NCBI GenBank assembly: GCA_937872465.1
Contig: CALMSR010000017.1
Coordinates: 101,738-165,737 of the forward strand
Reading direction: 5' to 3'
Length of the DNA stretch: 64,000 bases
Source: an uncultured Paracoccaceae bacterium
Lineage (GTDB): Bacteria; Pseudomonadota; Alphaproteobacteria; Rhodobacterales; Rhodobacteraceae
Shown: piece after piece, positions 1 through 10,539 of the stretch
Position numbering within the stretch: the first letter of the stretch is position 1
Layout of the letters: each line of letters begins with the position of its first letter
Translations under genes and position numbers: made by a program
Notes under the pieces: model-generated
The model's database searches: none
Told to the model about the DNA's origin: nothing
The model's input: only the letters and a program-made list of their open reading frames with translations

Positions 1-190
1 TGGCCCGGGCGCGGTGCGCGAGGCGGCGGATGAAGCCGCGCTCTTCAAGCGCCATGATCAGCCGGTGGATGCCGGATTTGGAACGGAGGTCGAGCGCATC
101 CTTCATCTCGTCGAAGGACGGCGGCACGCCATCCTTCTGCAAACGCTTGTGGATGAAATGCAGCAAGTCATGTTGCTTGCGCGTCAGCAT
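1..190 (-). CDS. lexA: LexA repressor, N-terminal part (cut by window edge)
   Basis: SOS-response repressor; the visible 63 residues are its N-terminal winged-helix DNA-binding domain. The protein starts [17 protein letters not shown] and continues with [20 protein letters not shown] and then [15 protein letters not shown], the typical LexA start, recognition helix and wing. The cleavage site and Ser-Lys catalytic dyad would lie beyond the window edge and cannot be checked. The start is ATG at 190. The gene follows moeA by 89 bases, and that gap carries its own promoter with an overlapping SOS box, so it is probably autoregulated as well as read from the trp/moa side. The order trpC-moaC-moeA-lexA is, from general knowledge, typical of Rhodobacterales. 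Confidence 0.95.
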   Translation of the reverse strand, partial: MLTRKQHDLLHFIHKRLQKDGVPPSFDEMKDALDLRSKSGIHRLIMALEERGFIRRLAHRARA

Positions 191-219
191 CGAAGGCTCC
201 TTCGGTCCGTCCCGCTACC

Positions 220-234
220 GTTCTAGTAACGTTC
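220..234. promoter_or_regulatory. LexA operator (SOS box)
   Basis: GTTC-TAGTAAC-GTTC matches the alphaproteobacterial SOS box GTTC-N7-GTTC exactly. It covers the -10 box and part of the spacer of the lexA promoter, so bound LexA would block RNA polymerase. This is the standard autorepression arrangement. Binding is inferred from the motif and its position. Confidence 0.88.
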
Positions 235-248
235 TCGTTTTGTGTCAA
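220..248 (-). promoter_or_regulatory. lexA sigma-70-type promoter
   Basis: Read on the minus strand, a perfect -35 box TTGACA (243-248) is followed by exactly 17 bases and a -10-like TAGAAC (220-225). The lexA start codon lies 30 bases downstream of the -10. The spacing and the match to the -35 consensus are seen directly. Activity is inferred. Confidence 0.75.
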
Positions 249-279
249 GAATCTTGGAGACACTACAACCAAAGGTTTA

Positions 280-1470
280 TCAGATCCAGATGAACTCCAC
301 CAGATCACCGATCTGGCGCTCCGGATCCTGCGGCTGTCGGACGAGCAGAGCGTTGGAATCGGCGAGCACGGAGAGGAGCGCGCTGTCCTGGCGCGGAAAC
401 GGCGTGCAGAGCCAGCCGTCGCGGTCCGCCTCGACAATGGCGCGCATGTAATGGGCGCGCGGCCCGTTGCGGCCGAGGGCAGCGCCGAGGCGCGCGGCGA
501 GCGGCCGCGCCGGCTCGCCGGGAAGCCCGAGCATGCGGTCCACGGCGGGCTTGAGGAAGAGCTGGCCGCAGACGATCGCCGAGACCGGATTGCCGGGCAG
601 TCCGACCAGCGGCACGGTTCCGAACCGGCCCGCCATGAGCGGTTTTCCCGGCCGCATCGCGACGCGGTAGAAGTCGAGCGTGAGCCCCTTCGCCAGCGCC
701 GTCGCCTGGACGAGGTCGAAATCGCCGACGGAGGCGCCGCCGAGGGTGACGATCGCATCCGCGCCCTCGGCGAGGTCGAAGGCGGCGGTGAGGCTTTCGG
801 GCGTGTCGCGGGCGATGGGCAGGAGCTGCGCCTCGGCGCCGGCGGAGTCCAGCAGCGCCTTCAGGGCGAGGTTGTTGGAGGCGAGGATCTGGTCGCGCGC
901 CGGGGTCTCGCCGGGCATCACCAGTTCGTCGCCGGTCGGGATCAGCGCGACGCGGGGGCGCCGCGCGACCGTGACCACGCCCGCGTTCATCGCGGCGAGC
1001 AGGGCGATGTCCTTCACCCCGAGGCGGCGCGGCGCCGACATCCGGGCGCCCGCCGCGAAATCGGCGCCGGCCGGGCGGATGAAGCCCGAGCGGTCGTGCG
1101 AGTCCCGGATGGTGATCGTCTCGGCGGAGCGGTCGGCATCCTCCTGGATCAGGATCATGTCGGCGCCTAGGGGTACGGGAGCGCCGGTGAATATCCGCAC
1201 CGCCTCTCCCGCGCCGACCGTGCCGTCGAAACCTGCGCCGGCGGCGGAAGTGCCGATGACCCCGAGCCGCGCGCCGGCCGCTGCATCCTGCATCCGGATG
1301 GCGTAGCCGTCCATCGCCGAGGCCGCGAAGGGCGGCTGCGGCCGGGTGGCGACGACGTCTTGGGCGAGGACGCGGCCCGCTGCGGCGGCGAGCGGCACGT
1401 CCTCGGTGCCGACGGGCAGGAAGAGGTCCATCAGGCGCGCATGCGCCTCCGCGACGCTCAGCAGCGTCAT
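280..1470 (-). CDS. moeA: Molybdopterin molybdenumtransferase MoeA
   Basis: Inserts molybdate into adenylylated molybdopterin, the last common step of molybdenum cofactor synthesis in the cytoplasm. The protein has 396 residues, the usual length. Visible motifs include [14 protein letters not shown] near residue 46, [11 protein letters not shown] in the MPT-binding domain, GGASVGDFD, and [10 protein letters not shown] followed by [12 protein letters not shown]-terminal domain IV follows. Its ATG overlaps the moaC stop codon (ATGA), so the two are translationally coupled, and both steps belong to Moco synthesis. The preceding trp genes are in the same transcript by orientation and overlap, although the pathways are unrelated. 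Confidence 0.95.
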   Translation of the reverse strand: MTLLSVAEAHARLMDLFLPVGTEDVPLAAAAGRVLAQDVVATRPQPPFAASAMDGYAIRMQDAAAGARLGVIGTSAAGAGFDGTVGAGEAVRIFTGAPVPLGADMILIQEDADRSAETITIRDSHDRSGFIRPAGADFAAGARMSAPRRLGVKDIALLAAMNAGVVTVARRPRVALIPTGDELVMPGETPARDQILASNNLALKALLDSAGAEAQLLPIARDTPESLTAAFDLAEGADAIVTLGGASVGDFDLVQATALAKGLTLDFYRVAMRPGKPLMAGRFGTVPLVGLPGNPVSAIVCGQLFLKPAVDRMLGLPGEPARPLAARLGAALGRNGPRAHYMRAIVEADRDGWLCTPFPRQDSALLSVLADSNALLVRQPQDPERQIGDLVEFIWI

Positions 1471-1946
1471 TCGCCGGACTCGAACCGGCCGGACTTGCCG
1501 CCTTCCTTCAGCACGAGGCGGATGTCGCCGATCACCATGGATCGGTCCACCGCCTTGAGCATGTCATAGACCGTCAGGGCCGCGACCGAGACGGCGGTCA
1601 GGGCCTCCATCTCGACGCCGGTCGGGCCGGTGGTGCGGACCTGCGCCTCGATGCTGACCCGGCCGGCCGGGACGTCCGGTGCCAGGTCGACCGTGACCTT
1701 CGAGAGCGCGAGCGGGTGGCAGAGCGGGATCAGATCCGACGTCCGCTTCGCCGCCATGATGCCGGCGAGCCGCGCCACGCCGAGCACGTCGCCCTTGGCG
1801 GCGGTTCCTTGGGTCACGAGCGCCAGGGTCTCGGGCCGCATGGCCACCCATCCGCGCGCGATCGCCCGGCGCGCGGTGTCCGGCTTGCCCGAGACATCGA
1901 CCATCTGGGCGGCGCCGGCGGCATCGAAATGCGTGAGCCCGGCCAT
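1467..1946 (-). CDS. moaC: Cyclic pyranopterin monophosphate synthase MoaC
   Basis: Acts with MoaA to turn GTP into cyclic pyranopterin monophosphate, the first intermediate of molybdenum cofactor synthesis. The 159-residue protein starts [20 protein letters not shown] and carries [25 protein letters not shown] and [11 protein letters not shown], the family's active-site segments. Two starts are possible, GTG at 1949 and ATG at 1946. I chose the ATG because an AGG lies seven bases before it and because MoaC proteins begin right at this point. The start overlaps the trpC stop, and the 3' end overlaps moeA. Confidence 0.95.
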   Translation of the reverse strand: MAGLTHFDAAGAAQMVDVSGKPDTARRAIARGWVAMRPETLALVTQGTAAKGDVLGVARLAGIMAAKRTSDLIPLCHPLALSKVTVDLAPDVPAGRVSIEAQVRTTGPTGVEMEALTAVSVAALTVYDMLKAVDRSMVIGDIRLVLKEGGKSGRFESGE

Positions 1947-2755
1947 CACTCCGCCTGGGGGCTCCAGGGCGCGCGCAGGAGCTCGCGCGTCGCGGCCTCG
2001 ACATTGGCCTCGCGCATGAGCGTCTCCCCGATCAGGAAGCAGCGGATCCCGTAGCGGGCCATCTGCGCGAGGTCCTGGCGGCTGCGGAAGCCGGATTCCG
2101 AGACGATCAGCCGGTCGGCCCGGACCGAACGCGCGAGCTTCTTCGTGGTGTCGATGTCCGTCTCGAAGGTGTTGAGATCGCGGTTGTTTATCCCGATCAG
2201 GTTCGACTTCAGCTGGTTCGCCCGGTCGACCTCCTCCTGGGTATGGGTCTCCACGAGCACGTCCATGCCCCAGGCCAGCGCCACGTCCTCCACCTCGATC
2301 GCCTGGGCGTCCGAGAGCCCGGCGAGGATGATCAGGATGCAGTCGGCGCCGAGCGCGCGGGATTCGACCACCTGCCAGGGGTCGTAGATGAAATCCTTGC
2401 GCAGCACGGGGAGGCGCACGGCCTCGCGGGCGGCGACGAGATAGCTGTCGTCGCCCTGGAAGCTGGGGCCGTCGGTGAGCACGCTCAGGCAGGTGGCGCC
2501 GCCGGCCTCATAGGCCTTCGCGAGCGTGGCGGGATCGAAATCGGCGCGGATGAGGCCCTTCGAGGGGCTGGCCTTCTTGAGTTCGGCGACGAGGCCGTAG
2601 TTGCCGGTCGATGTCGTGCGTTGCAGCGCCGCCCGGAAGCCGCGCACCGGCGAAGCGGCACGGGCGTCGCTCTCCAGCATGTCGATGGGCCGCGCGGTCT
2701 TGCGCACCGCGATATCCGCGAGCTTGTAGCTGCGGATCTTCTCGAGAATGCTCAT
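1946..2755 (-). CDS. trpC: Indole-3-glycerol phosphate synthase TrpC
   Basis: Closes the indole ring: 1-(2-carboxyphenylamino)-1-deoxyribulose 5-phosphate to indole-3-glycerol phosphate. The 269-residue (beta/alpha)8 barrel shows the family markers [63 protein letters not shown] and VSESGF. The start is ATG at 2755, where the protein begins [19 protein letters not shown]. The same frame stays open far upstream inside trpD, but that part is not protein-like. ATG overlaps the trpD stop (ATGA). There is no trpF fusion, unlike in enterobacteria. Confidence 0.97.
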   Translation of the reverse strand: MSILEKIRSYKLADIAVRKTARPIDMLESDARAASPVRGFRAALQRTTSTGNYGLVAELKKASPSKGLIRADFDPATLAKAYEAGGATCLSVLTDGPSFQGDDSYLVAAREAVRLPVLRKDFIYDPWQVVESRALGADCILIILAGLSDAQAIEVEDVALAWGMDVLVETHTQEEVDRANQLKSNLIGINNRDLNTFETDIDTTKKLARSVRADRLIVSESGFRSRQDLAQMARYGIRCFLIGETLMREANVEAATRELLRAPWSPQAE

Positions 2756-3783
2756 TGGCCCTTTCCCCCGGCCGCCCGTGTCAGAAGGGCGAGCCTCTCC
2801 GCCTTGTCGCGTGCCGCGCCGCTGTCGATGCTGGCCCTGGCGAGCTCCGCGCCGGCCTTCAGGTCTTCGGCCCGTTCCGCCACCACGAGGGCGGCGGCCG
2901 CATTGAGGATCACCGCGTCCCGATAGGCGGAAGGCTCGCCCGCGAGGAGCCCGCGCAGCGACGCGGCGTTCTCCGCCGGGGTGCCGCCGGCGATCGCCTC
3001 GAACGGATGGGTCGGCATCCCGGCGGCCTCGGGATGCAGGGTGAATTCCGAGACATGGCCGTCGCGGATCTCGGCGACATAGGTTTCGCCGCAGATGGAG
3101 ACCTCGTCGGTTCCGTCCGCCCCGTGGACCACCCAGGCGCGGTCGGAGCCGAGCTCGCCGAGCGTCTCCGCCATCGGCCGGATCACGGCGCGCGAGAAGG
3201 CGCCGGTGAGCTGCCGCCGGACCGCGGCCGGATTGGTGAGCGGTCCCAGGATGTTGAAGATCGTCCGTGTCCCGAGTTCGGTGCGGGCGGGCATGACGTG
3301 GCGGGTCGCCGGGTGGTGCATCGGCGCCATCATGAAGCCGATGCCGACCTCCGCCAGCGCGCGCTCGACGACGTCCGGGCCGACCATCACGTTCACGCCG
3401 AGCTCGGTCAGCGCGTCCGCGGCCCCGGATTTCGACGAGAGGTTGCGGTTGCCGTGCTTGGCCACCGGCACGCCCGCTCCGGCGACCACGAAGGCGGTCG
3501 CGGTCGAGATGTTGAGCGTTCCCTTGCCGTCGCCGCCGGTCCCGACGATGTCCATCGCCCCGGAGGGCGCCTTCACGCGGAGGCATTTCGCCCGCATCAC
3601 GGTCGCGGCGCCGGCATATTCCGACACGCTCTCGCCGCGGGTCCTGAGCGTCATCAGGAAACCGCCGATCTGGGCCGGCGTGGCATCGCCCTCCATGATC
3701 GCGGTGAAGGCGACTTCGGCCTGCTCGCGGGTCAGCGGCCGGTCGACGGCCTTGGCGATGAGTGCCTTCAGGGGATCGCTCAT
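2752..3783 (-). CDS. trpD: Anthranilate phosphoribosyltransferase TrpD
   Basis: Transfers phosphoribose from PRPP to anthranilate in tryptophan synthesis. At 343 residues it is a stand-alone enzyme, not fused to TrpG. It shows the PRPP-binding [17 protein letters not shown], the [20 protein letters not shown] segment that binds anthranilate and magnesium, and [11 protein letters not shown]. It lies between trpG and trpC with ATGA overlaps at both ends, so trpGDC is a coupled unit. Confidence 0.97.
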   Translation of the reverse strand: MSDPLKALIAKAVDRPLTREQAEVAFTAIMEGDATPAQIGGFLMTLRTRGESVSEYAGAATVMRAKCLRVKAPSGAMDIVGTGGDGKGTLNISTATAFVVAGAGVPVAKHGNRNLSSKSGAADALTELGVNVMVGPDVVERALAEVGIGFMMAPMHHPATRHVMPARTELGTRTIFNILGPLTNPAAVRRQLTGAFSRAVIRPMAETLGELGSDRAWVVHGADGTDEVSICGETYVAEIRDGHVSEFTLHPEAAGMPTHPFEAIAGGTPAENAASLRGLLAGEPSAYRDAVILNAAAALVVAERAEDLKAGAELARASIDSGAARDKAERLALLTRAAGGKGQ

Positions 3784-4361
3784 GCCGGCACGCGGGTCAT
3801 GTCGAGGAAGTTCCGGAGCAATGCATGGCCGTGCTCGGAGGCGATGGATTCGGGGTGGAACTGCACGCCGTGGATCGGCAGGGTCCTGTGCCGCAGCCCC
3901 ATGATCGTGCCATCCGCGGATTCGGCCGTGACCTCGAGGCTGTCGGGCAGGGAGTCCCGCTCGACGACGAGGCTGTGGTAGCGCGTCGCGGAGAAGGGCG
4001 AGGGCAGGCCCGCGAGCACCCCGGCGCCGGAATGGTGGATGGCGTCGATCTTGCCGTGCATGATCGTGCCCGCCCGCACCACGCAGCCGCCGAAGGCCTG
4101 TCCGATCGCCTGGTGGCCGAGGCAGACGCCGATGAGCGGGGTCGCGGTCTCGGCGGCGGCGGCGACCAGCGCGAGGCAGATCCCCGCCTGATCGGGATCG
4201 CAGGGACCCGGAGACAGCAGGATCGACGACGGATGGAGCGCCATCGCGGCCTGCACGTCGATCGCATCGTTCCGAAAAACCGAAACCTCCGCCCCCAGCT
4301 CACCGAGATAGTGAACCAAATTGTAAGTGAAGCTGTCGTAGTTGTCGATTAACAGCAACAT
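3780..4361 (-). CDS. trpG: Anthranilate synthase glutaminase component TrpG
   Basis: Class I glutamine amidotransferase that supplies ammonia to TrpE for anthranilate synthesis. The 193-residue protein starts [20 protein letters not shown]. It has the oxyanion segment [10 protein letters not shown], the nucleophile in [15 protein letters not shown] and the catalytic His-Glu in [10 protein letters not shown]. The start at 4361 is fixed by the conserved N-terminus. It heads trpGDC-moaC-moeA. Its partner trpE lies 519 bases away in the same direction but is separated by an oppositely oriented small gene, so trpG probably has its own promoter in 4362-4480. Confidence 0.96.
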   Translation of the reverse strand: MLLLIDNYDSFTYNLVHYLGELGAEVSVFRNDAIDVQAAMALHPSSILLSPGPCDPDQAGICLALVAAAAETATPLIGVCLGHQAIGQAFGGCVVRAGTIMHGKIDAIHHSGAGVLAGLPSPFSATRYHSLVVERDSLPDSLEVTAESADGTIMGLRHRTLPIHGVQFHPESIASEHGHALLRNFLDMTRVPA

Positions 4362-4480
4362 TCCGGGGTCTTTCCAATGGCTTTGGGACTGGTGCAGGAG
4401 CGGCCGGGCGTATACATGGCCCGGTCGATCAGATGGGGTCAAGCGGAAGCTGGGCCATCGTCGCGACGGGAGGACAGGAA

Positions 4481-4852
4481 TTGACCCGAGTGGCGCGCCG
4501 CCGCACCAAGGGCTACTGGCGCGGAGTGGCGACGGGGCTGCTGCTCGCGGCTGCCGCGGCCATCGGGCTGACGGTCGCCTTTCCGCCCACGATCTTCCTG
4601 CAGCCGGTGCTGACGCCCGGCATCGAGATCGCGCCCGCCGCGCCCGAAGCGCCCGCCGGCGAGGCCATCCCCGAGCTCGAGGCCCGCGACGACTGGCTCC
4701 TCGTTCCCCGCGCCGATGCGCCGCTGATTGCCGGAAGGCCGCAGGTGGAAACCCCGCCCGGCCTCCAGGGGCTCGCGCCGGTCGCGGCACCGGATTTCTT
4801 CGATGGCGGCGCGGCCGGGTCGCCCTCGCTGGCGACGCCGAGGGCCGACTGA
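4481..4852 (+). CDS. Small membrane-anchored protein of unknown function
   Basis: I do not recognise this family. The frame gives 123 residues: a basic N-terminus ([14 protein letters not shown]), one hydrophobic segment of about 20 residues ([16 protein letters not shown]) and a proline/alanine-rich tail. This would be an inner-membrane anchor with a periplasmic tail. The preferred start is TTG at 4481, because GGGAGG stands seven bases before it. An in-frame ATG at 4433 has no such site. It lies between trpG and trpE on the opposite strand and overlaps neither. The absence of protein-like content on the other strand supports it, but it remains a predicted gene. Confidence 0.55.
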   Translation: MTRVARRRTKGYWRGVATGLLLAAAAAIGLTVAFPPTIFLQPVLTPGIEIAPAAPEAPAGEAIPELEARDDWLLVPRADAPLIAGRPQVETPPGLQGLAPVAAPDFFDGGAAGSPSLATPRAD

Positions 4853-4879
4853 CGCCCGGCCCGGACGGTCGGGCAGGGT

Positions 4880-6397
<1,518 letters not shown>

Positions 6398-6407
6398 GCC
6401 GCCACGG

Positions 6408-8276
6408 TCACGGGAAACGCGTCAGCGTGGCGTCGATCAGGTTCTGGTTCACGGTGACGCCGCGCTCGCGGCGCAGGGCCTCGGTGTAGAGCGCCAGCAG
6501 ATCGTCCGCGGCCTGGGTCCGGAACTGGGCCTTGAGGTCCTCGGCGATGGTGCCGTTGCCCTCGGCCTGCGGGTCGAAGGCCTCGATCGCGGTCGAGCGC
6601 GCGAGGATGACATCGGTGCCGTCGGTGCGCGTCACGGTCGCGCCGGGATCGGTGGCGAAGATGTCGGCGACCAGTTCGGGGGGCAGGCCCTCGACGGTCT
6701 CGCCGCGGGTGAGCGGTCCCCCCGTCGAAACGGCTTGTCCGAGCCGCTCGGCGAGGGTCGGGAAGTCGAGGCCCTGGTCGAGTTCCTGCCGGTAGGTTTC
6801 GGCGAGTGCCGCGAGCGCCTCGGCGGTGCGGGCGGCGGTCCAGTCCGCGGCAACGCGGTCGCGGATCTCCTCCAGCGGGATGACCGCCGCGGGGTCGATG
6901 GCCTCGACGCGCAGCGTGACCAGCCCGCCGTCGGCGAGTTCGGCGAGGTCGGTTTCCTCGCCCGGGCGGGCGGCCTGGGCGAGCTCGAGGAACGCCGGGT
7001 CGTCGGCCAGGCCGCCGGTGGTTTCCGCGTTGAGCTCGATCGTTCCGAGCTCCATGTCGGTCTCGGCGGCGATCTCCTCGAGCTTCGCGCCGCCGGCGAT
7101 GAGGTCGGAGATGCCGGTCGCCTCGTCGAGGATGGCGTTGTGCGCCTCCTCGAGGGCGCGCTTGGCGGCGATCTCCGCCCGTGCCTCCTCGAAGGGGACG
7201 GTGCTCGCCCCGAGGATGGCGTTGACGCGGTAGAGCGAGGGGCCGAGCGGCGTCTGGACCGGGCCGACGATGCCGGGGCCGTCGAGGCCGAAGACCGCGT
7301 CGCGCGCGCCGGAGCCGAGATCCGCGGCCGCGAGCGTGCCCTGGTCGATCTCCCCGGCGGCGAGGCCGCGCTCGGCCGCGATGGAATCGAAGTCCGCCTC
7401 CCCGGCGTCGATCCGGGATTTCGCTTCCGCCGCATCGTCTTCCGTGGCGAAGCCGATGCGGTCGAGGATGCGGCGTTCGGGGGTGCTGAAATGGGCGATG
7501 TCGGTCTCATAGGCCGCGCGCAGCTCGTCCTCGGGGATCTCGATGCCGGCGGCGAGGCTCTCGGGGGTGACGCTCGCATAGGTGATGCGGCGGGTCTCGG
7601 GGCGGGTGTAGCGGTCGGGATGCGCCGCGTGCTCGGCCACGAGATCGGCCTCGGTCGGGGCCGGCACCGGCTCGGTCAGGAGGCTCGGGTCGAGCCGGAT
7701 CCAGTCGAAGCTGCGCTTCTCGCCGAGGAAGTCGAGCACGGTCAGGGCGGCGGTATCGGGCATGGTGGTGGCGGACTGGATGCCGGCGCCGAGGAGGCTG
7801 CGCGCGGATTCGCGCCGCACCTGCTCCTCGAATTCCGCCGGCGAGAGCCCGGTGCGCTCGAGCACGAAGGCATAGGTGTCGCGGTCGAACGTGCCGTCCG
7901 GGCCGCGGAAGGCCGGGGCGGCCACCACCTGCTCGCGCACGGTCTCGTCGCCCATCGAGAGCCCGAGCCGCGACGCCTCCGCATCGAGGGTGGCGTCGTT
8001 GACGAGGCGGCCGAGCACCATGCGGTCGATGCCGTATTGCCGCGCCTCGCTCATGGGAAGGGCGCGGCCGAGCTGCGAGGAGATCGAGCGCAGTTCCTGG
8101 TCCAGCGCGCGGCCGTATTGCTCGGCGGTGACGGAGCGGTCGCCGACCTGGGCCACGTCCTGGTTGCCGAGGCCGCCGCTGACGCCGATGCCGAAGCCCG
8201 CGAGGCCGACGATCAGCATGGCCATCAGCACCCAGACGAGGATGTTCGAGCGCTTGTTGCGGAAGGCGTTGAGCAT
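6408..8276 (-). CDS. PpiD-like periplasmic peptidyl-prolyl isomerase / chaperone
   Basis: Membrane-anchored periplasmic folding helper of the SurA/PpiD type. The protein has 622 residues, almost the length of E. coli PpiD (623). It starts MLNAFRNKRSNILVW, a short cytoplasmic part followed by a single membrane helix (ILVWVLMAMLIVGLAGFGIG, residues about 12-31), then a SurA_N-type domain and a central parvulin-like region around residues 230-360. The start at 8276 gives the conserved short N-terminus; the open frame extends further upstream but is not protein-like. The parvulin residues look poorly conserved, so it may act mainly as a chaperone. It precedes trpE by 10 bases. Confidence 0.85.
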   Translation of the reverse strand: MLNAFRNKRSNILVWVLMAMLIVGLAGFGIGVSGGLGNQDVAQVGDRSVTAEQYGRALDQELRSISSQLGRALPMSEARQYGIDRMVLGRLVNDATLDAEASRLGLSMGDETVREQVVAAPAFRGPDGTFDRDTYAFVLERTGLSPAEFEEQVRRESARSLLGAGIQSATTMPDTAALTVLDFLGEKRSFDWIRLDPSLLTEPVPAPTEADLVAEHAAHPDRYTRPETRRITYASVTPESLAAGIEIPEDELRAAYETDIAHFSTPERRILDRIGFATEDDAAEAKSRIDAGEADFDSIAAERGLAAGEIDQGTLAAADLGSGARDAVFGLDGPGIVGPVQTPLGPSLYRVNAILGASTVPFEEARAEIAAKRALEEAHNAILDEATGISDLIAGGAKLEEIAAETDMELGTIELNAETTGGLADDPAFLELAQAARPGEETDLAELADGGLVTLRVEAIDPAAVIPLEEIRDRVAADWTAARTAEALAALAETYRQELDQGLDFPTLAERLGQAVSTGGPLTRGETVEGLPPELVADIFATDPGATVTRTDGTDVILARSTAIEAFDPQAEGNGTIAEDLKAQFRTQAADDLLALYTEALRRERGVTVNQNLIDATLTRFP

Positions 8277-8403
8277 GGCGGGCGGGGTTCCCGGAAGGAG
8301 CGGCGGGGGCGGTTTTAGGCCCTGCCCGGAGGGGTGACAAGAGCGCCCTGAGCGGCGCCGGATCCGCGGGCGCGCATCCTCGGGCTCTCGCGGCGTGCTG
8401 CTC

Positions 8404-8605
8404 GGGAATTGAATCTGGCGACGCCACACTGTCTGCTTGGATTCCGGGCGCGCGTAGCGGCATCATTCCGCCCGGCGGGTACCGCCGGGCAGCGCCCGCC
8501 CCGCCCGTCACGCCAATGGCGTGCCTCCGGCACGACGCGGGCGCTTCGCTTCCGCCCGGGCCGGGCGCTGCCCTCATCTCGTGATGGGGCGGTCGAAGAA
8601 GAACA
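8404..8605 (+). repeat. Dispersed structured intergenic repeat, copy 1
   Basis: First of five related elements. The core is framed by perfect 12-base inverted arms GGGCAGCGCCCG (8487-8498) and CGGGCGCTGCCC (8562-8573), 87 bases end to end. Inside lie CACGCC-aat-GGCGTG and GTGCC-tc-CGGCAC, so the whole core can fold into a long branched stem. A less conserved left flank starts GGGAATTG, and the right side ends in GGTCGAAGAAG, shared with copy 4. The copy occupies the divergent gap between ppiD and the ABC-F gene. The rest of 8277-8676 holds no gene. Confidence 0.85.
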
Positions 8606-8676
8606 AATGCGATGGCCGTGCGCACTTCGGGGTGGCGGCTTGACGCCGGGCGGGGGGCGGCCTAGGCGCTCGGGCC

Positions 8677-10515
8677 ATGGCCGAGCCGCCGATCCTGACC
8701 CTGAGCGACGTCTCCCTGAGCTTCGGCGATCCGCCGCTGCTCGGGGGCGTGTCGCTGGCGATCCATCCCGGCGAGCGGATCGCGCTCGTGGGGCGCAACG
8801 GCTCGGGCAAGTCGACGCTCCTGAAGCTGATGGCCGGCGAGGTGGCGCCCGACGGGGGCGAGCGGTTCCTCAGGCCCGGTCTGAGCGTGGGGCTGATGGC
8901 GCAGGAGCCGGATTTCGCCGGCTTCGCCAGCCTGGGGGATTTCGCCGCCGCGGGCCTCGCCGCCGAGGAGCATTGGCGCGTCGCGATGGCGATGGAGGGG
9001 GTGAAGCTCGACGCGGGCCTCGCCCCGGGGCGCGCCTCGGGGGGCGAGCGGCGGCGCGCGGCGCTGGCGCGGCTGCTGGCGGCGGCGCCGGATCTGATGC
9101 TGCTCGACGAGCCGACCAACCATCTCGACATCGAGGCGATCGGCTGGCTCGAGGCCCATCTGGCGGCGACGCGCACCGCCTTCGTCTGCATCAGCCACGA
9201 CCGGGCCTTCCTGCGCGCGGTGACCGACCGCATCCTCTGGGTGGACCGCGGCGCGGTGCGGCGGCTCGACCGCGGCTTCGCCGGCTTCGAGGAATGGCGC
9301 GACAAGGTCTTCGCCGAGGAGGATCTGGCCCGCCACAAGCTCGACCGGCTGATCCGGGCCGAGGGGCGCCGGGCGGTGGAGGGGATCTCGGCGCGGCGCA
9401 CGCGCAACCAGGGGCGGCTGCGCCGCCTGGCGGAACTGCGCGAAGAGCGGCGCAGCCAGATCGCCCAGACCGGCACCGCGCGGCTCGATTTCGACGCGGG
9501 CCCGGTCTCGGGCAGGCTGGTGGTCGAGGCGAAGGCAATCGCCAAGACCTTCGGCGGGCGGGTGCTGCTGCGCGATTTCTCGCTTCGCATCGCGCGGGGC
9601 GAGCGGGTCGCGCTCATCGGCCCGAACGGGGTCGGCAAGACGACGCTCCTGAACCTGCTCACCGGGCGGCTGGCGCCCGATTCGGGGACGGTGCGGCTGG
9701 GCGCGGGGCTGGTGCCGGCGGTCTTCGACCAGAACCGCGCGGCGCTCGATCCCGAGGCGAGCCTCTGGGAGACCCTGACCGGCGACCGCGACATCGGGAT
9801 CTCGGGGCGCAACGATCAGGTCATGGTGCGCGGGCGGCCGCGGCATGTGGTCGGCTATCTGAAGGAATTCCTCTTCGCCGAGACCCAGGCGCGCGGTCCG
9901 GTCTCCGCGCTCTCGGGCGGCGAGAAGGCGCGGCTCCTGCTGGCGCGGCTGATGGCGCAGGAATCGAACCTGCTCGTGCTCGACGAGCCCACCAACGATC
10001 TCGATGTCGAGACGCTGGACCTGCTGGAGGAGCTGGTGGCGGATTACGCGGGCACGGTGCTCTTGGTCAGCCACGACCGCGACTTCATCGACCGGGTCGC
10101 GACCACGACCATCGCGATGGAGGGCGACGGAAGGGCGACCGTCTATGCCGGCGGCTGGAGCGACTATCGCGCGCAGCGGGGCGAGGAAGCGCCGGCCCGG
10201 GCGCCGGCGGCCGCGGGCAGGGCGGCGCAATCTGGCACGCCCAGGGCGCCGAGGCCGGCGCGGGTACGCAGCCCGGGGCTCAGCTTCACCGAGCGGCACC
10301 GGCTCGACGGGCTCCCGGACGAGATGGAGAAGCTCACGCAAGAGATCGGCCGGCTGGAGGTGCTGCTCGGGGATCCTGAGCTCTTCACGCGCGAGCCGGA
10401 GCGGTTCCGGAAGGCCACCGACGCCCTCGTCACGCGGCAGGCGGCGCTGGCGGCCGCCGAGGAGGAATGGCTGCGGCTCGAGGAACTGCGGGAGCGGGAA
10501 GCCGCCGGGCGGTAG
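8677..10515 (+). CDS. ABC-F family ATPase, Uup type
   Basis: Soluble twin-ATPase protein without membrane domain; Uup-type ABC-F proteins act on the ribosome or on DNA-related processes rather than in transport. The protein has 612 residues. The first ATPase domain has GRNGSGKSTLLKL (about residues 40-52), SGGERRRAALARLL and LLDEPTNHLDIE. After a charged linker (about 215-270) the second has GPNGVGKTTLLNLL, SGGEKARLLLARL and VLDEPTNDLDVE. The C-terminal 70 residues (FTERHRLDGLPDEMEKLTQE onward) form the coiled coil typical of Uup, which places it there rather than with EttA or YheS. It is probably monocistronic. Confidence 0.9.
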   Translation: MAEPPILTLSDVSLSFGDPPLLGGVSLAIHPGERIALVGRNGSGKSTLLKLMAGEVAPDGGERFLRPGLSVGLMAQEPDFAGFASLGDFAAAGLAAEEHWRVAMAMEGVKLDAGLAPGRASGGERRRAALARLLAAAPDLMLLDEPTNHLDIEAIGWLEAHLAATRTAFVCISHDRAFLRAVTDRILWVDRGAVRRLDRGFAGFEEWRDKVFAEEDLARHKLDRLIRAEGRRAVEGISARRTRNQGRLRRLAELREERRSQIAQTGTARLDFDAGPVSGRLVVEAKAIAKTFGGRVLLRDFSLRIARGERVALIGPNGVGKTTLLNLLTGRLAPDSGTVRLGAGLVPAVFDQNRAALDPEASLWETLTGDRDIGISGRNDQVMVRGRPRHVVGYLKEFLFAETQARGPVSALSGGEKARLLLARLMAQESNLLVLDEPTNDLDVETLDLLEELVADYAGTVLLVSHDRDFIDRVATTTIAMEGDGRATVYAGGWSDYRAQRGEEAPARAPAAAGRAAQSGTPRAPRPARVRSPGLSFTERHRLDGLPDEMEKLTQEIGRLEVLLGDPELFTREPERFRKATDALVTRQAALAAAEEEWLRLEELREREAAGR

Positions 10516-10539
10516 CGCAACCGCCGCCCGGCGTCCGGG

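Noticed and set aside
4362..4480. trp leader peptide or attenuator
   Set aside because: No short Trp-rich frame followed by alternative hairpins was visible before trpG; trpE is read from ppiD.
8315..8533. Short frames in the 8.4, 11.9, 34.9 and 61.5 kb gaps with similar products (…GSEAPASCRRH…)
   Set aside because: They are the repeat family read in protein frames; similarity comes from the DNA repeat, and frames do not persist in all copies.
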